The position numbers and the translations under genes are program-made. A stretch of 64,000 nt of DNA from Alphaproteobacteria bacterium (lineage in GTDB: Bacteria; Pseudomonadota; Alphaproteobacteria; UBA2966), in the NCBI GenBank assembly GCA_018654745.1, contig JABILA010000037.1, forward strand, positions 60,038 through 124,037, given 5' to 3'. The notes under the pieces are model-generated. The model saw nothing but the letters and a program-made list of their open reading frames with translations. It was not told where the DNA came from and did no database searches. Below are positions 26,128 to 35,024 of the stretch, piece by piece. Every line of letters starts with the position of its first letter. Positions within the stretch are counted from its first letter, which is position 1.

Positions 26128-27552
26128 CTAGTTTCTGGGCCTGGGCTGGGGTCGGAAGTTATTCCCGCCGAGTGCCTTTTGCGCCAGTTCCCGAACAAAG
26201 ACCAGGGCGAGGTCGACAAACAGGCCGTTGGCGTGGTGGCGGATATAGTCCATGTAATCCTGTGCACGACCTGACTGGTTGGCTTTCTCCCAGCGACGAA
26301 CCTCAGCGGCCTGGCGGTTGGGCAAAGCGTCGCCCGGAATAAATCCTTCGCGTCCGTTCTTGCGTGAGATGCGCAGCCAGCCGTTACGACGCACCCAGCC
26401 GGTGACCCGTACCTGGCGTCCCTGCTTGACGACTCCGGCGCGGGCGGCACCTGGATTTGGCCGGCGGAAAACCGAAATCTTTCTATTGGCAACAAAAGTC
26501 GTATTCAGGCGCTCAATCGCTCGGTCCTGACGTACTTCAGGTCTTGGTGGCTGCCACTTCGGGGGCGGTTGCCTTGAAGCAACTTGTGGCTGAGGCTGCG
26601 GCGGTGGGGGCTGTGTCGGTGCTGGTGCTACCGTTTCCTGCCGCGGGGTCACATTGCTATCTGTGATCACGGGACGACGAGGGCGCGTCCCCGGATCAAA
26701 GGATGCCATCACCCGCAAGGGAGACCCGGACAGGGAAGCGTTTTGCTCGCGCCCATAGGTCCGCCGCGCGATGCGGGTCATATGCTCGTCCAGAAACTCT
26801 TTCAGTTCTGCGGCGGTGACGTTGCCGTTTTTGTTGTTATCGGCTTCGCCGTAAACACCGCGCAGAAAATACTCGGTGAACAGGCCATGTTTGGAACGGT
26901 GATCCCAACTCGCCAGTTGGCTGGAAGTCGATGCCGTCAGGATCGTCAAACCCGTTGTGCCTTTGATGGCTTTGGGGGTGACCAGAATACCGGACGATGA
27001 TGGAAACAAGGTGCCGCCGTCCGAGGTGCCGGAAAAACAGGCATCAATCAGCAAGGTCGCCTTTTTGTAGATACCGAGATTTTTGACCAGGCGCGAAAGT
27101 GGATAGCCGCTAAGCTCGACATAATCTGCTTCTGCATCAGTGGGTAATAAATAGCTTTCGCGATTTTCCAGGCCCGGAATACCGTGGCCCGAATAGAACA
27201 CCAGGATTTCACCGTCCTTGTCGGGATCGGCATAGCGCCACAGTTTGCCACGAGGATTGGTTTCAGATCCAAAGGTGGCTTCCAGCTGGGCCTTGGTGGC
27301 GTCGCGCAGATCAATGATGTTGTCGGGATTTACATCACGCACATTGATCAGCCAGTGACGGATCGCGTCCGCGTCATGTTTGGCATAAGAGACTTCCGGA
27401 ATACCTTTGCCGTAATTGCTGTTGCCAATGACAACAGCGACGTCGTACCGCCCCGCCGTGGCAGATTTCGACGCCAAGGCTGACAACGCCGCCAGGCCAA
27501 ACAACGAGATGGCAAAGGTTTTCGCAAATGTTTTAATCATACGCTCAGACAT
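26128..27552 (-). CDS. Secreted caspase-family (C14) protein with EF-hand-like loop and SH3-like tail
   Basis: A 474-residue protein with an N-terminal signal peptide (about residues 1-33). The caspase domain (35-280) has His123 in FYSGHGIP and Cys172 in LLIDACFSG. Residues 238-249 (DNNKNGNVTAAE) form a full 12-residue EF-hand loop (Asp, Asn, Asn, Gly6, Val8, Glu12), and ADPDKDGEI at 108-116 is a half-matching second one. A Pro/Gln-rich linker (300-340) leads to an SH3-like domain (about 350-412) typical of cell-wall or periplasmic proteins. Ca2+ control is inferred from the loop. It is related to the lipoprotein at 3464-4924 but has a different N- and C-terminus. It ends 12 bp from the convergent CoA-transferase gene. 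Confidence 0.87.
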   Translation of the reverse strand: MSERMIKTFAKTFAISLFGLAALSALASKSATAGRYDVAVVIGNSNYGKGIPEVSYAKHDADAIRHWLINVRDVNPDNIIDLRDATKAQLEATFGSETNPRGKLWRYADPDKDGEILVFYSGHGIPGLENRESYLLPTDAEADYVELSGYPLSRLVKNLGIYKKATLLIDACFSGTSDGGTLFPSSSGILVTPKAIKGTTGLTILTASTSSQLASWDHRSKHGLFTEYFLRGVYGEADNNKNGNVTAAELKEFLDEHMTRIARRTYGREQNASLSGSPLRVMASFDPGTRPRRPVITDSNVTPRQETVAPAPTQPPPPQPQPQVASRQPPPKWQPPRPEVRQDRAIERLNTTFVANRKISVFRRPNPGAARAGVVKQGRQVRVTGWVRRNGWLRISRKNGREGFIPGDALPNRQAAEVRRWEKANQSGRAQDYMDYIRHHANGLFVDLALVFVRELAQKALGGNNFRPQPRPRN

Positions 27553-27616
27553 TGGTCAGTTGATCCGATCTTGCGATACTACCCTGCATGGGCGAATAAT
27601 TCAAAATTTCCATACA

Positions 27617-27637
27617 ACCCAAAGTGTATTTTTGGGT
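27617..27637. promoter_or_regulatory. Short inverted repeat in divergent promoter region
   Basis: ACCCAAA (27617-27623) and TTTGGGT (27631-27637) flank a 7-nt spacer between the caspase gene and the divergent GMC oxidoreductase gene. It could be a regulator site or a weak hairpin; no regulator is linked. Confidence 0.3.
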
Positions 27638-27748
27638 ATTTTATTACCGACGCGGGTTTGTATCACCTGTAATGTAGGGATCAGAGCTTTATTTTTGCAT
27701 AATGAAACAGGAAAATTGCTGAACCAAAAGTTTGGGCGGGGGGAACGC

Positions 27749-29335
27749 ATGTATGATTTTATCGTTATAGGTGGTGGTTCGGCTGGCTGCGTTGTTGCCA
27801 GTCGACTGACAGAAAATCCCGACATATCCGTATGTCTGCTGGAAGCCGGGGGGCCGGACAGCAGCGTGTTGATCCATGCGCCCATGGGTGTCGCCGCGAT
27901 CTTGCCGATCAAATTCAATAACTGGGGCTTCAAGACGACGGCCCAAAAGGGCCTCAATGGTCGCCAGGGGTATCAGCCGCGTGGCCGGGTGATGGGTGGA
28001 TCCAGTTCGATCAATGCCATGCTTTATGTCCGCGGCCACAAAAGTGACTACGATGACTGGGCCAACCTGGGGAACGAAGGCTGGGCCTGGGATGATGTTT
28101 TACCGTGGTTCAAACGGGCGGAAAATAACGAACGTGGAGGCGATGATCTTCATGGTTCAGGCGGCCCCCTGAATGTCGCTGACCAGCGCTCCCCTCGCTC
28201 CATCGGGGATGCTTTTATTGAGGCTGGCAGCGAAATTCAGGCCCGTCGCAACGAGGACTTCAACGGACCTGAGCAGGAAGGCATCGGCTATTATCAGGTC
28301 ACGCAAAAAGACGGCGAACGCCACAGTGCCGCCAAGGCCTATCTAACGCCGCACCTGTCGCGCCCCAACCTGACGGTCGTGACCAGGGCCCGTGTGGCCA
28401 AAATACTGATCGAAGACAAACGGGCAGTCGGGGTCGCCTATTTGCACAACGGCAAGCGGGTTGAAGCCAGGGCAAAGCAGGAGGTCATTGTCAGTGGTGG
28501 TGCCTTTGGCAGCCCCCAGACCTTGTTGTTGTCAGGTATCGGCCCGGTCGATGAATTGCAAAAACATGGCATCGAAGTTGTGCATGAACTGCCAGGGGTT
28601 GGCCAAAACTTGCAGGACCATGTCGACTATACCACCGCCTATAAATCGCCCTCACGCGATCTGTTGGGGTTTTCCCCATCCAGCACCATTGCGATCGTCA
28701 AAGGCATCATGGAATGGCGGCGTCAGCGAACCGGCGTGGTGACAACGCCGTTTGCGGAAGGTGGTGCGTTTCTAAAGACCAGCGCTGATCTGGCTCGGCC
28801 AGATATTCAATTGCATTTTGTGGTCGGCATTGTTGATGACCACAATCGCAAACCCCATTTGGGCAATGGTTTCAGCTGCCATATCTGTGTTTTGCGACCA
28901 CAAAGCCGGGGCACAGTTGGTCTGAACAATAACGATCCAAAAAAGGATCCCAGAATAGACCCGGCGTTTCTGTCCGATGAACGTGATCTGGATACTCTGA
29001 CAGCAGGGCTTCGACTGACCCGGCAGTTACTGGAAGCGCCAGCCCTGGCACCCTGGCGCGGCAAGGAGCTGTACAAGGTTGATCACAACAACGAACGCGC
29101 CCTGAAAGAGATGATCCGTAATCGCGCCGATACCGTTTACCACCCGGTTGGGACTTGCAAAATGGGATCAGATGACATGGCTGTCGTCGACAACAAGCTG
29201 AAAGTTCATGGCATTGATGGCTTGCGCGTGGTAGATGCCTCGATCATGCCGACCCTGATCGGCGGCAACACAAATGCACCGGCGATCATGATCGGTGAAC
29301 GTGCCGCAGACTTTATCAAGACCGCCATGGCTTGA
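27749..29335 (+). CDS. GMC-family FAD oxidoreductase (choline/alcohol dehydrogenase type)
   Basis: A 528-residue flavoenzyme oxidising an alcohol to an aldehyde. The FAD motif is DFIVIGGGSAGCVVASRL at the N-terminus; GMC signatures are GRVMGGSSSINAMLYVRGH and SGGAFGSPQTLLLSGIGP; the C-terminal active site has YHPVGTCKMGS and GGNTNAPAIMIGERAADFI (His/Asn pair). The ATG at 27749 with a G-rich site directly upstream gives the normal N-terminus; the frame is open further upstream but non-coding. No BetB or choline transporter is near, so the alcohol is unknown. Confidence 0.9.
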   Translation: MYDFIVIGGGSAGCVVASRLTENPDISVCLLEAGGPDSSVLIHAPMGVAAILPIKFNNWGFKTTAQKGLNGRQGYQPRGRVMGGSSSINAMLYVRGHKSDYDDWANLGNEGWAWDDVLPWFKRAENNERGGDDLHGSGGPLNVADQRSPRSIGDAFIEAGSEIQARRNEDFNGPEQEGIGYYQVTQKDGERHSAAKAYLTPHLSRPNLTVVTRARVAKILIEDKRAVGVAYLHNGKRVEARAKQEVIVSGGAFGSPQTLLLSGIGPVDELQKHGIEVVHELPGVGQNLQDHVDYTTAYKSPSRDLLGFSPSSTIAIVKGIMEWRRQRTGVVTTPFAEGGAFLKTSADLARPDIQLHFVVGIVDDHNRKPHLGNGFSCHICVLRPQSRGTVGLNNNDPKKDPRIDPAFLSDERDLDTLTAGLRLTRQLLEAPALAPWRGKELYKVDHNNERALKEMIRNRADTVYHPVGTCKMGSDDMAVVDNKLKVHGIDGLRVVDASIMPTLIGGNTNAPAIMIGERAADFIKTAMA

Positions 29336-29408
29336 AGCGGGTTGGCAAGCCATCTAAAAAGGATGCAACGTCATTGATACCAGTGGCGAAAAACACAAAG
29401 GACGAAGC

Positions 29409-29642
29409 TTGAAACGTTTGCTAATATTCGCCATCGCCCTGATCGCCGTGACTTTGGTTTTTCAAACAAGCCCGGCCCAGGCCTACCTAGATCCGGGTAC
29501 AGGCAGCATCCTTCTGCAAATGTTGCTGGGGGGCGTGGCGGGTGGTCTTGTGGTTTTCAAACTATACTGGACGAGAATCAAGGGCTGGTTTTCGCCTGGC
29601 GCAAAATCATCAGATGACGGGCAGGGGGCCGGTGACACGTGA
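29409..29642 (+). CDS. Small membrane protein with YLDPGTGS motif
   Basis: A 77-residue protein with a signal-like first helix, the motif AYLDPGTGSILLQML right after the putative cleavage point, and a second hydrophobic segment (GGVAGGLVVFKLYW). Proteins with this motif are often found next to methyltransferase and sulfatase-like genes, exactly as here; their function is not known. It overlaps the next gene by 4 bp (GTGA), and starts a trio of translationally coupled genes. Confidence 0.82.
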   Translation: MKRLLIFAIALIAVTLVFQTSPAQAYLDPGTGSILLQMLLGGVAGGLVVFKLYWTRIKGWFSPGAKSSDDGQGAGDT

Positions 29643-31054
29643 CTGCTGCCACGAAATCCGGGATTGATCCGGGCTCCTTTCGGGATCCTGCCGGGCAGGT
29701 CCTGCATCTGGATAACAAGGTTTTCAGGACCGTCACCGATCATGGCTGGACAACTTTTTCCAGGGTTTGGGAACAGGACCTGATTGCTGATCTGGCGGCT
29801 GAAGGCATGGTCTTGCCTTTGCAGCGAGTTAATCCGGAGGCTGCCGGTAATCCCGAAAATACGGCTCACCTGTTCGAAACAGAAAAGCTGCCCTTTATTT
29901 CCTGGCCTTTCGAATGGTCATTTTCGATGCTGAAATCCGCAGCCTTGCTGCATCTGGATGTGCATCTGAAAGCGCTGGCGCGAGACTTCACACTCAGCGA
30001 CGCTTCTGCCTACAACATTCAGTTTCGTGGTGCGCGACCCGTCTTCATTGATCACCTGTCATTCCGGCCCTATGTCGACGGTGAAATATGGGCCGGGCAT
30101 CTCCAGTTTTGTGAACAATTCATCAATCCTCTTGTTCTGGCAGCCAAAGCCGGGGTGATGCCCAATGCCTGGTATCGTGGCACCCAGGAGGGGTTGCCAA
30201 CCGCAGATATCTCCCGCCTGATCCCGTTGAGACACAAGTTTTCCTGGTCCGTATTCATGCACATTTTCCTGCAGGCCCGCCTCGACCGGACCGCCGTTTC
30301 AGGATCGGGCGATGTCGATACCGGGGCGATGTCCAAAGCTCGTTTGCCGAAGTCTTCTCTGGTCAATATGCTGAAAGGTTTGCGAAGCTGGATCGCCGGT
30401 TTGCAGCCTCCTTCAGGTGCCACTGTTTGGCAGAACTATGCTGGTGACAACAGCTATGCCAGCTCGGAAGCCAGCGAAAAAGTGCGGTTGGTTGGCGAAA
30501 TGGTTGCTGAAGTGAAACCAGGTCTTTTGCTGGATCTGGGCTGTAATTCAGGGGATTACAGCTTTGCCGCCCTCGAGGCCGGGGCTGGTCAGGTAGTTGG
30601 CTTCGATGTTGACTTCGGGGCACTGGAAGCAGCGTTCGCCCGTAGTCAGGCCAGGGACCTAAAATTTTTTCCATTGTATTTTGATGCGGCGAACCCGTCA
30701 CCGGATCAAGGCTGGGCCCAGGGGGAACGGATTGGATTTGCGGCACGGGCAAAAGGCGATGCCTTGTTGGCGCTTGCTTTCATTCATCACCTTGCCATTG
30801 GCAAGAACATTCCTTTGCTGCGATTGCTGAACTGGCTGATGGATCGCGCACCCGAGGGCATCATTGAATTTGTACCAAAAGAAGATCCGATGGTGCAGCG
30901 TCTGCTGGTACTGCGCGAAGATATCTTTGACAGCTATTCCTTCGAGACATTTATCACAGTCATCGGCTCCCGGGCCGATATCGTCAGTGATGTGCAAATC
31001 TCGGAAAGCGGCCGCCGCCTGGTGCGGTACTCGCGTCGACTGGGGGCGGACTGA
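29639..31054 (+). CDS. SAM-dependent methyltransferase, NoeA-like, with kinase-like N-terminal half
   Basis: A 471-residue protein. The C-terminal half (about 285-450) is a class I methyltransferase: motif I LLLDLGCNSGDYSFAALEAGAGQVVGFDVD binds SAM. The N-terminal half contains LSDASAYNIQF...RPVFIDHLSF, which resembles the catalytic Asp...Asn and metal-binding IDxxxF parts of aminoglycoside-phosphotransferase-like kinases; this is my reading of the motif and is tentative. Similarity to nodulation protein NoeA is known for such proteins. GTG start inside the stop of the small membrane protein; its stop overlaps the next ATG by one base. Confidence 0.8.
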   Translation: MTAATKSGIDPGSFRDPAGQVLHLDNKVFRTVTDHGWTTFSRVWEQDLIADLAAEGMVLPLQRVNPEAAGNPENTAHLFETEKLPFISWPFEWSFSMLKSAALLHLDVHLKALARDFTLSDASAYNIQFRGARPVFIDHLSFRPYVDGEIWAGHLQFCEQFINPLVLAAKAGVMPNAWYRGTQEGLPTADISRLIPLRHKFSWSVFMHIFLQARLDRTAVSGSGDVDTGAMSKARLPKSSLVNMLKGLRSWIAGLQPPSGATVWQNYAGDNSYASSEASEKVRLVGEMVAEVKPGLLLDLGCNSGDYSFAALEAGAGQVVGFDVDFGALEAAFARSQARDLKFFPLYFDAANPSPDQGWAQGERIGFAARAKGDALLALAFIHHLAIGKNIPLLRLLNWLMDRAPEGIIEFVPKEDPMVQRLLVLREDIFDSYSFETFITVIGSRADIVSDVQISESGRRLVRYSRRLGAD

Positions 31055-32634
31055 TGTCTGCAAGGGTGCGCCTCGGTAGCTGGCCGCTTTATCCCTTCCT
31101 GTTCGCGGCACATCCTGTTCTTTCCCTGTTACTAAACAATGTCAGCAAGGTGCCTCTGGTCGATACTTTGTGGCCGCTGCTGGTTGTCGAGGGTTTGACT
31201 TTCCTGATCTTGCTGATGTGTCGCCTTGTTTGTGGTCAGTGGTGCCGCGCCGCCCTCTACACTTTTTTGATCGTTGTAGCACTTCTGTTTTTCCAACGCT
31301 TTGACGGTGCCCTGGGATTGGTGATCGATGATGGTCCCAATATCTGGATCGCCGCGGTTGTCTGGGTAGCCCTGTTGTTGTTCGTCGGGCGTGTGGTTTC
31401 ACGAAGTGACAGTGATTTGTTTAACGCGACGACCGTCCTGAATGCAGCAGCAGTACTTTTCCTGGCAATCCCAGTGCTTGGCGTAGGCTGGCACACCTGG
31501 CAAGTACAGAAGGTTCAGTCTGACGCAGTTGCAGCAATGAACCAGCCGGTACCCACATTGACCCGACCTGCCAACGGTGAATTGCCTGATATCTGGTATG
31601 TCGTGCTGGACCGGTATGCCCGGGCCGATGTGTTGAAGTCGCAGTACAAATTCGACAATGATGATTTTCTCGGCGCTTTGTCGACGAAGGGATTTCATGT
31701 GCTGGATCAAAGCACTGCGAATTATCAGCGCACGGCACATTCCCTCGCATCGACGCTAAATCTTGATTATCTGGATGCTGCGTCGGCAATTAGTGGCTCA
31801 GGCTCGCCTGACTGGGTCATTCTCTACCGCTTGCTGGAAGACTTCAAAGTCTGGCGTGCCCTCAAGCCCCTTGGGTATCAATACAGTCACCTCGGCAGTT
31901 GGTGGACGCCAACGGCAACAAACAACTTTGCTGAGAGGAATTTCAGCTGGAACGTTGTGCCAACGTTTGAACGATTTCTCCGGGACCAGAGCTTACCTGG
32001 GCGACTGGCCAGGGCCGCGGGTTGGCAGGCCATGGATTATCGCCGATTACAATGCGAACGTGTTGGCACCAAGTTTGACCGGCTTGAAACGATTGCCGCG
32101 GAAAATGGCGCGGCAAAATTTGTGTTTGCCCACTTCCTGATGCCGCACCCACCATTTGTGCTGAAAGAAGACGGCAGTTGCCTCCCCGAAGTCGAGGCGA
32201 AAGCGCGCAGCCGAACGGACAACTACATCGATCAGGTCCGCTATACAAACAAGCGACTGATTGATCTCGTCAGCCACATTCAGGGCAACCCGGACCGTGC
32301 GGCAATTATCATTTTGCAAGCCGATGAAGGCCCCTGGCCCGAACGCATTGCCGGGGATGAGCATACAGTTGGTATGGATACAACACCGGTAAAATGGAAA
32401 TCACTCAGCAGTCCGGAGTTGCTGGAAAAACAGGCCATCTTCCATGCGATCTATTTCCCCACGGGAAAAGGGTTGGCGAAACTTCCGCCGACGATGACAC
32501 CGGTTAATACGTTCAGGACGATTTTCAGGCAGTGGTTCGGAGCCGACTTGCCCCGGTTGCCGGATGAGAATTTTATCTATCTGGACAATAATCGAGTTCT
32601 GACATTTGAACAGATAACGGACAAATTACGTTGA
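31054..32634 (+). CDS. Sulfatase-like membrane hydrolase/transferase
   Basis: A 526-residue protein with four or five N-terminal membrane helices (1-150) and a large alkaline-phosphatase-superfamily domain outside. It has DIWYVVLDRYARADVL for metal binding, and FAHFLMPHPPF and IIILQADEGPWPERI for the rest of the site. The Cys-x-Pro-x-Arg motif needed for formylglycine is absent, so a true sulfatase is unlikely; a phosphoglycerol- or phosphoethanolamine-transferase-like role is possible. Third gene of the coupled trio, convergent with badR. Confidence 0.8.
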   Translation: MSARVRLGSWPLYPFLFAAHPVLSLLLNNVSKVPLVDTLWPLLVVEGLTFLILLMCRLVCGQWCRAALYTFLIVVALLFFQRFDGALGLVIDDGPNIWIAAVVWVALLLFVGRVVSRSDSDLFNATTVLNAAAVLFLAIPVLGVGWHTWQVQKVQSDAVAAMNQPVPTLTRPANGELPDIWYVVLDRYARADVLKSQYKFDNDDFLGALSTKGFHVLDQSTANYQRTAHSLASTLNLDYLDAASAISGSGSPDWVILYRLLEDFKVWRALKPLGYQYSHLGSWWTPTATNNFAERNFSWNVVPTFERFLRDQSLPGRLARAAGWQAMDYRRLQCERVGTKFDRLETIAAENGAAKFVFAHFLMPHPPFVLKEDGSCLPEVEAKARSRTDNYIDQVRYTNKRLIDLVSHIQGNPDRAAIIILQADEGPWPERIAGDEHTVGMDTTPVKWKSLSSPELLEKQAIFHAIYFPTGKGLAKLPPTMTPVNTFRTIFRQWFGADLPRLPDENFIYLDNNRVLTFEQITDKLR

Positions 32635-32641
32635 TGACAGA

Positions 32642-33142
32642 CTATTCGTGATCCTCTGAGGCACTGTCATTCGGATCAAGCGCCTTGAAGTTCTCAAGCA
32701 GCCTGTTGAAGTCGTTCAGTGTTGCGACCCTGTCATTGATCGAAAAGCCGTCCAGCGCTTCCTCATAGTAGCCAAAAATCTTGGGTAACAGGGCTTCATG
32801 CCAGAGGCTTCGGCCTTCCTTGCTCAGCTGAATTCTGCGTGAACGCCCGTCGACGGGATCAATGGATTTCTCAACCAGACCCTGTTTTTCCAACCGGGCG
32901 AGAACACCTGTCAGATTCTGGCGGCTGACCATCAGCAATTTTGCCAGATCACCAACACTCAAACCGGTTTCAATGTCTTCGCGGGACAGGGCACCCAGAA
33001 CCGCCCATTGCTGGGTTGTGATCCCGTGGGCGTCCAGGGCACGGGTGCCGGTCTTGTGCAGCATGTTGGCGCACTGATAAAGCCGGAAAAATATCCGGTT
33101 CGCCAGTTCGTCTGCCGTCGCCTTTTCGCGCTCCCGGGTCAT
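32642..33142 (-). CDS. MarR-family regulator, BadR-like
   Basis: A 166-residue winged-helix regulator: helix-turn-helix about residues 55-85 (LSVGDLAKLLMVSRQNLTGVLARLEKQGLV) followed by the wing (DPVDGRSRRIQLSKEG). It is divergent from badH-badI with a 98-bp spacer, the same arrangement as badR in Rhodopseudomonas palustris, where BadR represses cyclohexanecarboxylate genes and responds to a pathway CoA-thioester. That function is inferred from position and family here. Confidence 0.75.
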   Translation of the reverse strand: MTREREKATADELANRIFFRLYQCANMLHKTGTRALDAHGITTQQWAVLGALSREDIETGLSVGDLAKLLMVSRQNLTGVLARLEKQGLVEKSIDPVDGRSRRIQLSKEGRSLWHEALLPKIFGYYEEALDGFSINDRVATLNDFNRLLENFKALDPNDSASEDHE

Positions 33143-33161
33143 TCTGTGGTCCTGGAATTAT

Positions 33162-33209
33162 TCAATAATATAACAATATATTGACATTAATTATTTTTCA
33201 AAGCAAAAT
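33162..33209 (+). promoter_or_regulatory. badH promoter with overlapping operator-like palindrome
   Basis: A perfect -35 TTGACA at 33181-33186 is followed after 17 bp by CAAAAT at 33204-33209 (four of six matches to TATAAT). The palindrome TCAATAATAT-AAC-AATATATTGA at 33162-33184 (seven of ten pairs) overlaps the -35 box and is of the size and AT-rich style bound by MarR proteins. It suits repression by the divergent MarR-family regulator. Confidence 0.5.
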
Positions 33210-33240
33210 CTTTTAAATTTTTTTTCAAGGAGATGGTGAA

Positions 33241-34008
33241 ATGCGTGGATTAACGGACAAAGTTGTAATTGTAACAGGTGGTGCAGGTGGTATCGGTAAG
33301 GCAACATGTTGTCGTTTTGCTGAAGAAGGTGCAAAGGTTGCCATCTTCGATCTGAATGCTGAGGCGGCTGAAGCTGCAGTGGCAGAAATCAAGGAAGCTG
33401 GTGGCGTCGCTGAAGCAGTCGTTGTCGACCTGACAGACTATGAAGCTGTGCAAAAAGCTGTTGCAGATACCGAAAGCTCACTGGGTCCTGTCGATGTTCT
33501 TGTCAACAATGCGGGCTGGGACCGGTTTACACCCTTCCTCAAAACCGATCCGGATTTCTGGCAAAAGATTATCAGTATCAATCTGCTGAGTGTTCTGAAT
33601 ATGAGCCATGTCGTCGTTGCCGGTATGGCCGAACGCGGTGCTGGCCGGGTTGTAAATGTGGCCTCGGATGCCGGACGTGTCGGATCATCCGGCGAGTCTG
33701 TTTATTCAGCCTGCAAGGGCGGCATAATTGCCTTTACCAAAACCCTGGCCCGTGAACACGCCCGCCAGGGATTGACGTTCAATACTGTTTGCCCTGGCTT
33801 GACAGATACCGCTATGTTTGACGGCTTCCTGGAAGCTGCTGGTAACCCGGATAAACTGCGCGAAACCTTCCGCAGGGCTATCCCTCTGGGTCGGATCGGT
33901 CAGCCAGAAGATTTGCCAGGTGCTATTTTGTTCCTCAGTAGTGATGATGCTGCGTTTATTACCGGCCAGACCATCAGTGTCTCGGGCGGCCTGACCATGC
34001 ACGGATAA
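33241..34008 (+). CDS. badH: 2-hydroxycyclohexanecarboxyl-CoA dehydrogenase-like SDR
   Basis: A 255-residue short-chain dehydrogenase with TGGAGGIGKATCCRFAEEGAKVAIFDLN, NNAG, and the catalytic Ser plus YSACK. The segments LVNNAGWDRFTPFLKTDP, VASDAGRVGSSGESVYSACKGG and TLAREHARQGLTFNTVCPG fit BadH of Rhodopseudomonas palustris, which oxidises 2-hydroxycyclohexanecarboxyl-CoA to the 2-keto form. AAGGAG lies before the ATG. Upstream of badI by 14 bp, under the badR-side promoter. Confidence 0.87.
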   Translation: MRGLTDKVVIVTGGAGGIGKATCCRFAEEGAKVAIFDLNAEAAEAAVAEIKEAGGVAEAVVVDLTDYEAVQKAVADTESSLGPVDVLVNNAGWDRFTPFLKTDPDFWQKIISINLLSVLNMSHVVVAGMAERGAGRVVNVASDAGRVGSSGESVYSACKGGIIAFTKTLAREHARQGLTFNTVCPGLTDTAMFDGFLEAAGNPDKLRETFRRAIPLGRIGQPEDLPGAILFLSSDDAAFITGQTISVSGGLTMHG

Positions 34009-34022
34009 GGGAAAGCTGCAAA

Positions 34023-34814
34023 ATGGATTACCAGGACATACTTTACGACGTGAAAGACGGCGCGGCCTGGATCACGATCAACAGGCCCGAAAAATACAAT
34101 GCATTTCGGGGGCAAACCTGTGAAGAGTTGATCCATGCGCTGAACAAGGCCGGATGGGACAAGTCCATCGGTGTTATTGTGCTGGCTGGTGCCGGGGACA
34201 AGGCTTTTTGTACCGGCGGCGACCAATCTGTCGGTGAAGATGAAGGCAGTCATTATGATGGGCGTGGCACCATTGGCCTGCCCATGGAAGACCTGCACAG
34301 TATCTTGCGCGATGTACCCAAGCCGGTAATTGCCCGCGTTCAGGGCTATGCCATTGGTGGCGGGAATGTCCTGTGCACCATTTGTGATTTCACCATTGCC
34401 TCTGAAAGCGCTGTATTTGGCCAGGTTGGACCCAAAATGGGTTCCGTAGACCCGGGCTTTGGCACAGCCTACCTCGCGCGTGTTGTCGGCGAAAAGAAAG
34501 CACGTGAAATGTGGTACATGTGCAAACGCTATTCAGCGCAGGAATCATTGGCCATGGGCCTGGTTAATACCGTCGTTGCTGACGATGAACTGGATGCCGA
34601 GGTCGACCGCTGGTGTGCTGAAATAATGGAAAAAAGTCCGACAGCCCTGGCCATCGCCAAGCGGTCTTTCAACATGGATAGTGAAAGTATCCGCGGGATT
34701 GCGGGTATGGGTATGTTATCCCTTGATATGTATTACGCTTCAGATGAATCGAAGGAAGGCGGCGTCGCCTTTGCGGAAAAACGCAAACCGGATTTCCGTA
34801 AACACGTCAAGTAA
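34023..34814 (+). CDS. badI: 2-ketocyclohexanecarboxyl-CoA hydrolase
   Basis: A 263-residue crotonase-fold enzyme that opens the ring of 2-ketocyclohexanecarboxyl-CoA to pimeloyl-CoA. It closely follows BadI: NRPEKYNAFRGQTCEELI, GDKAFCTGGDQS, YDGRGTIGLPMEDLHSILRD, VQGYAIGGGNVL, FGQVGPKMGSVDPGFGTAYL and the MWYMCKRYSAQE segment. Second gene of badH-badI. The preceding steps (CoA ligase, AliB, BadK) are not in the window, so they must be elsewhere, or the substrate arrives another way. Confidence 0.92.
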   Translation: MDYQDILYDVKDGAAWITINRPEKYNAFRGQTCEELIHALNKAGWDKSIGVIVLAGAGDKAFCTGGDQSVGEDEGSHYDGRGTIGLPMEDLHSILRDVPKPVIARVQGYAIGGGNVLCTICDFTIASESAVFGQVGPKMGSVDPGFGTAYLARVVGEKKAREMWYMCKRYSAQESLAMGLVNTVVADDELDAEVDRWCAEIMEKSPTALAIAKRSFNMDSESIRGIAGMGMLSLDMYYASDESKEGGVAFAEKRKPDFRKHVK

Positions 34815-35024
34815 ACCGCTACGGGCGGCAAGTTCTCCGGATATCATCAGACCTGTTTTGCCTGGATTTTCAAGGCGGAACGGGTCTGGTTTCCTTTGCT
34901 CAATGACACATTTTGACACTTCCCTGAAATATGCAAGATGCATTGATATGCATTAATGCGTTCCCGGTAGAAAATCAGCGGTCGTATTTTTTCCGCGAAT
35001 TCCCGGTGGAACGGAAGAGATGTA

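Noticed and set aside
27416..27748. Upstream extension of the GMC oxidoreductase
   Set aside because: It overlaps the divergent caspase gene and its promoter, and the FAD motif begins right after the ATG at 27749.
31054..32634. True arylsulfatase
   Set aside because: The Cys-x-Pro-x-Arg motif for formylglycine is missing.
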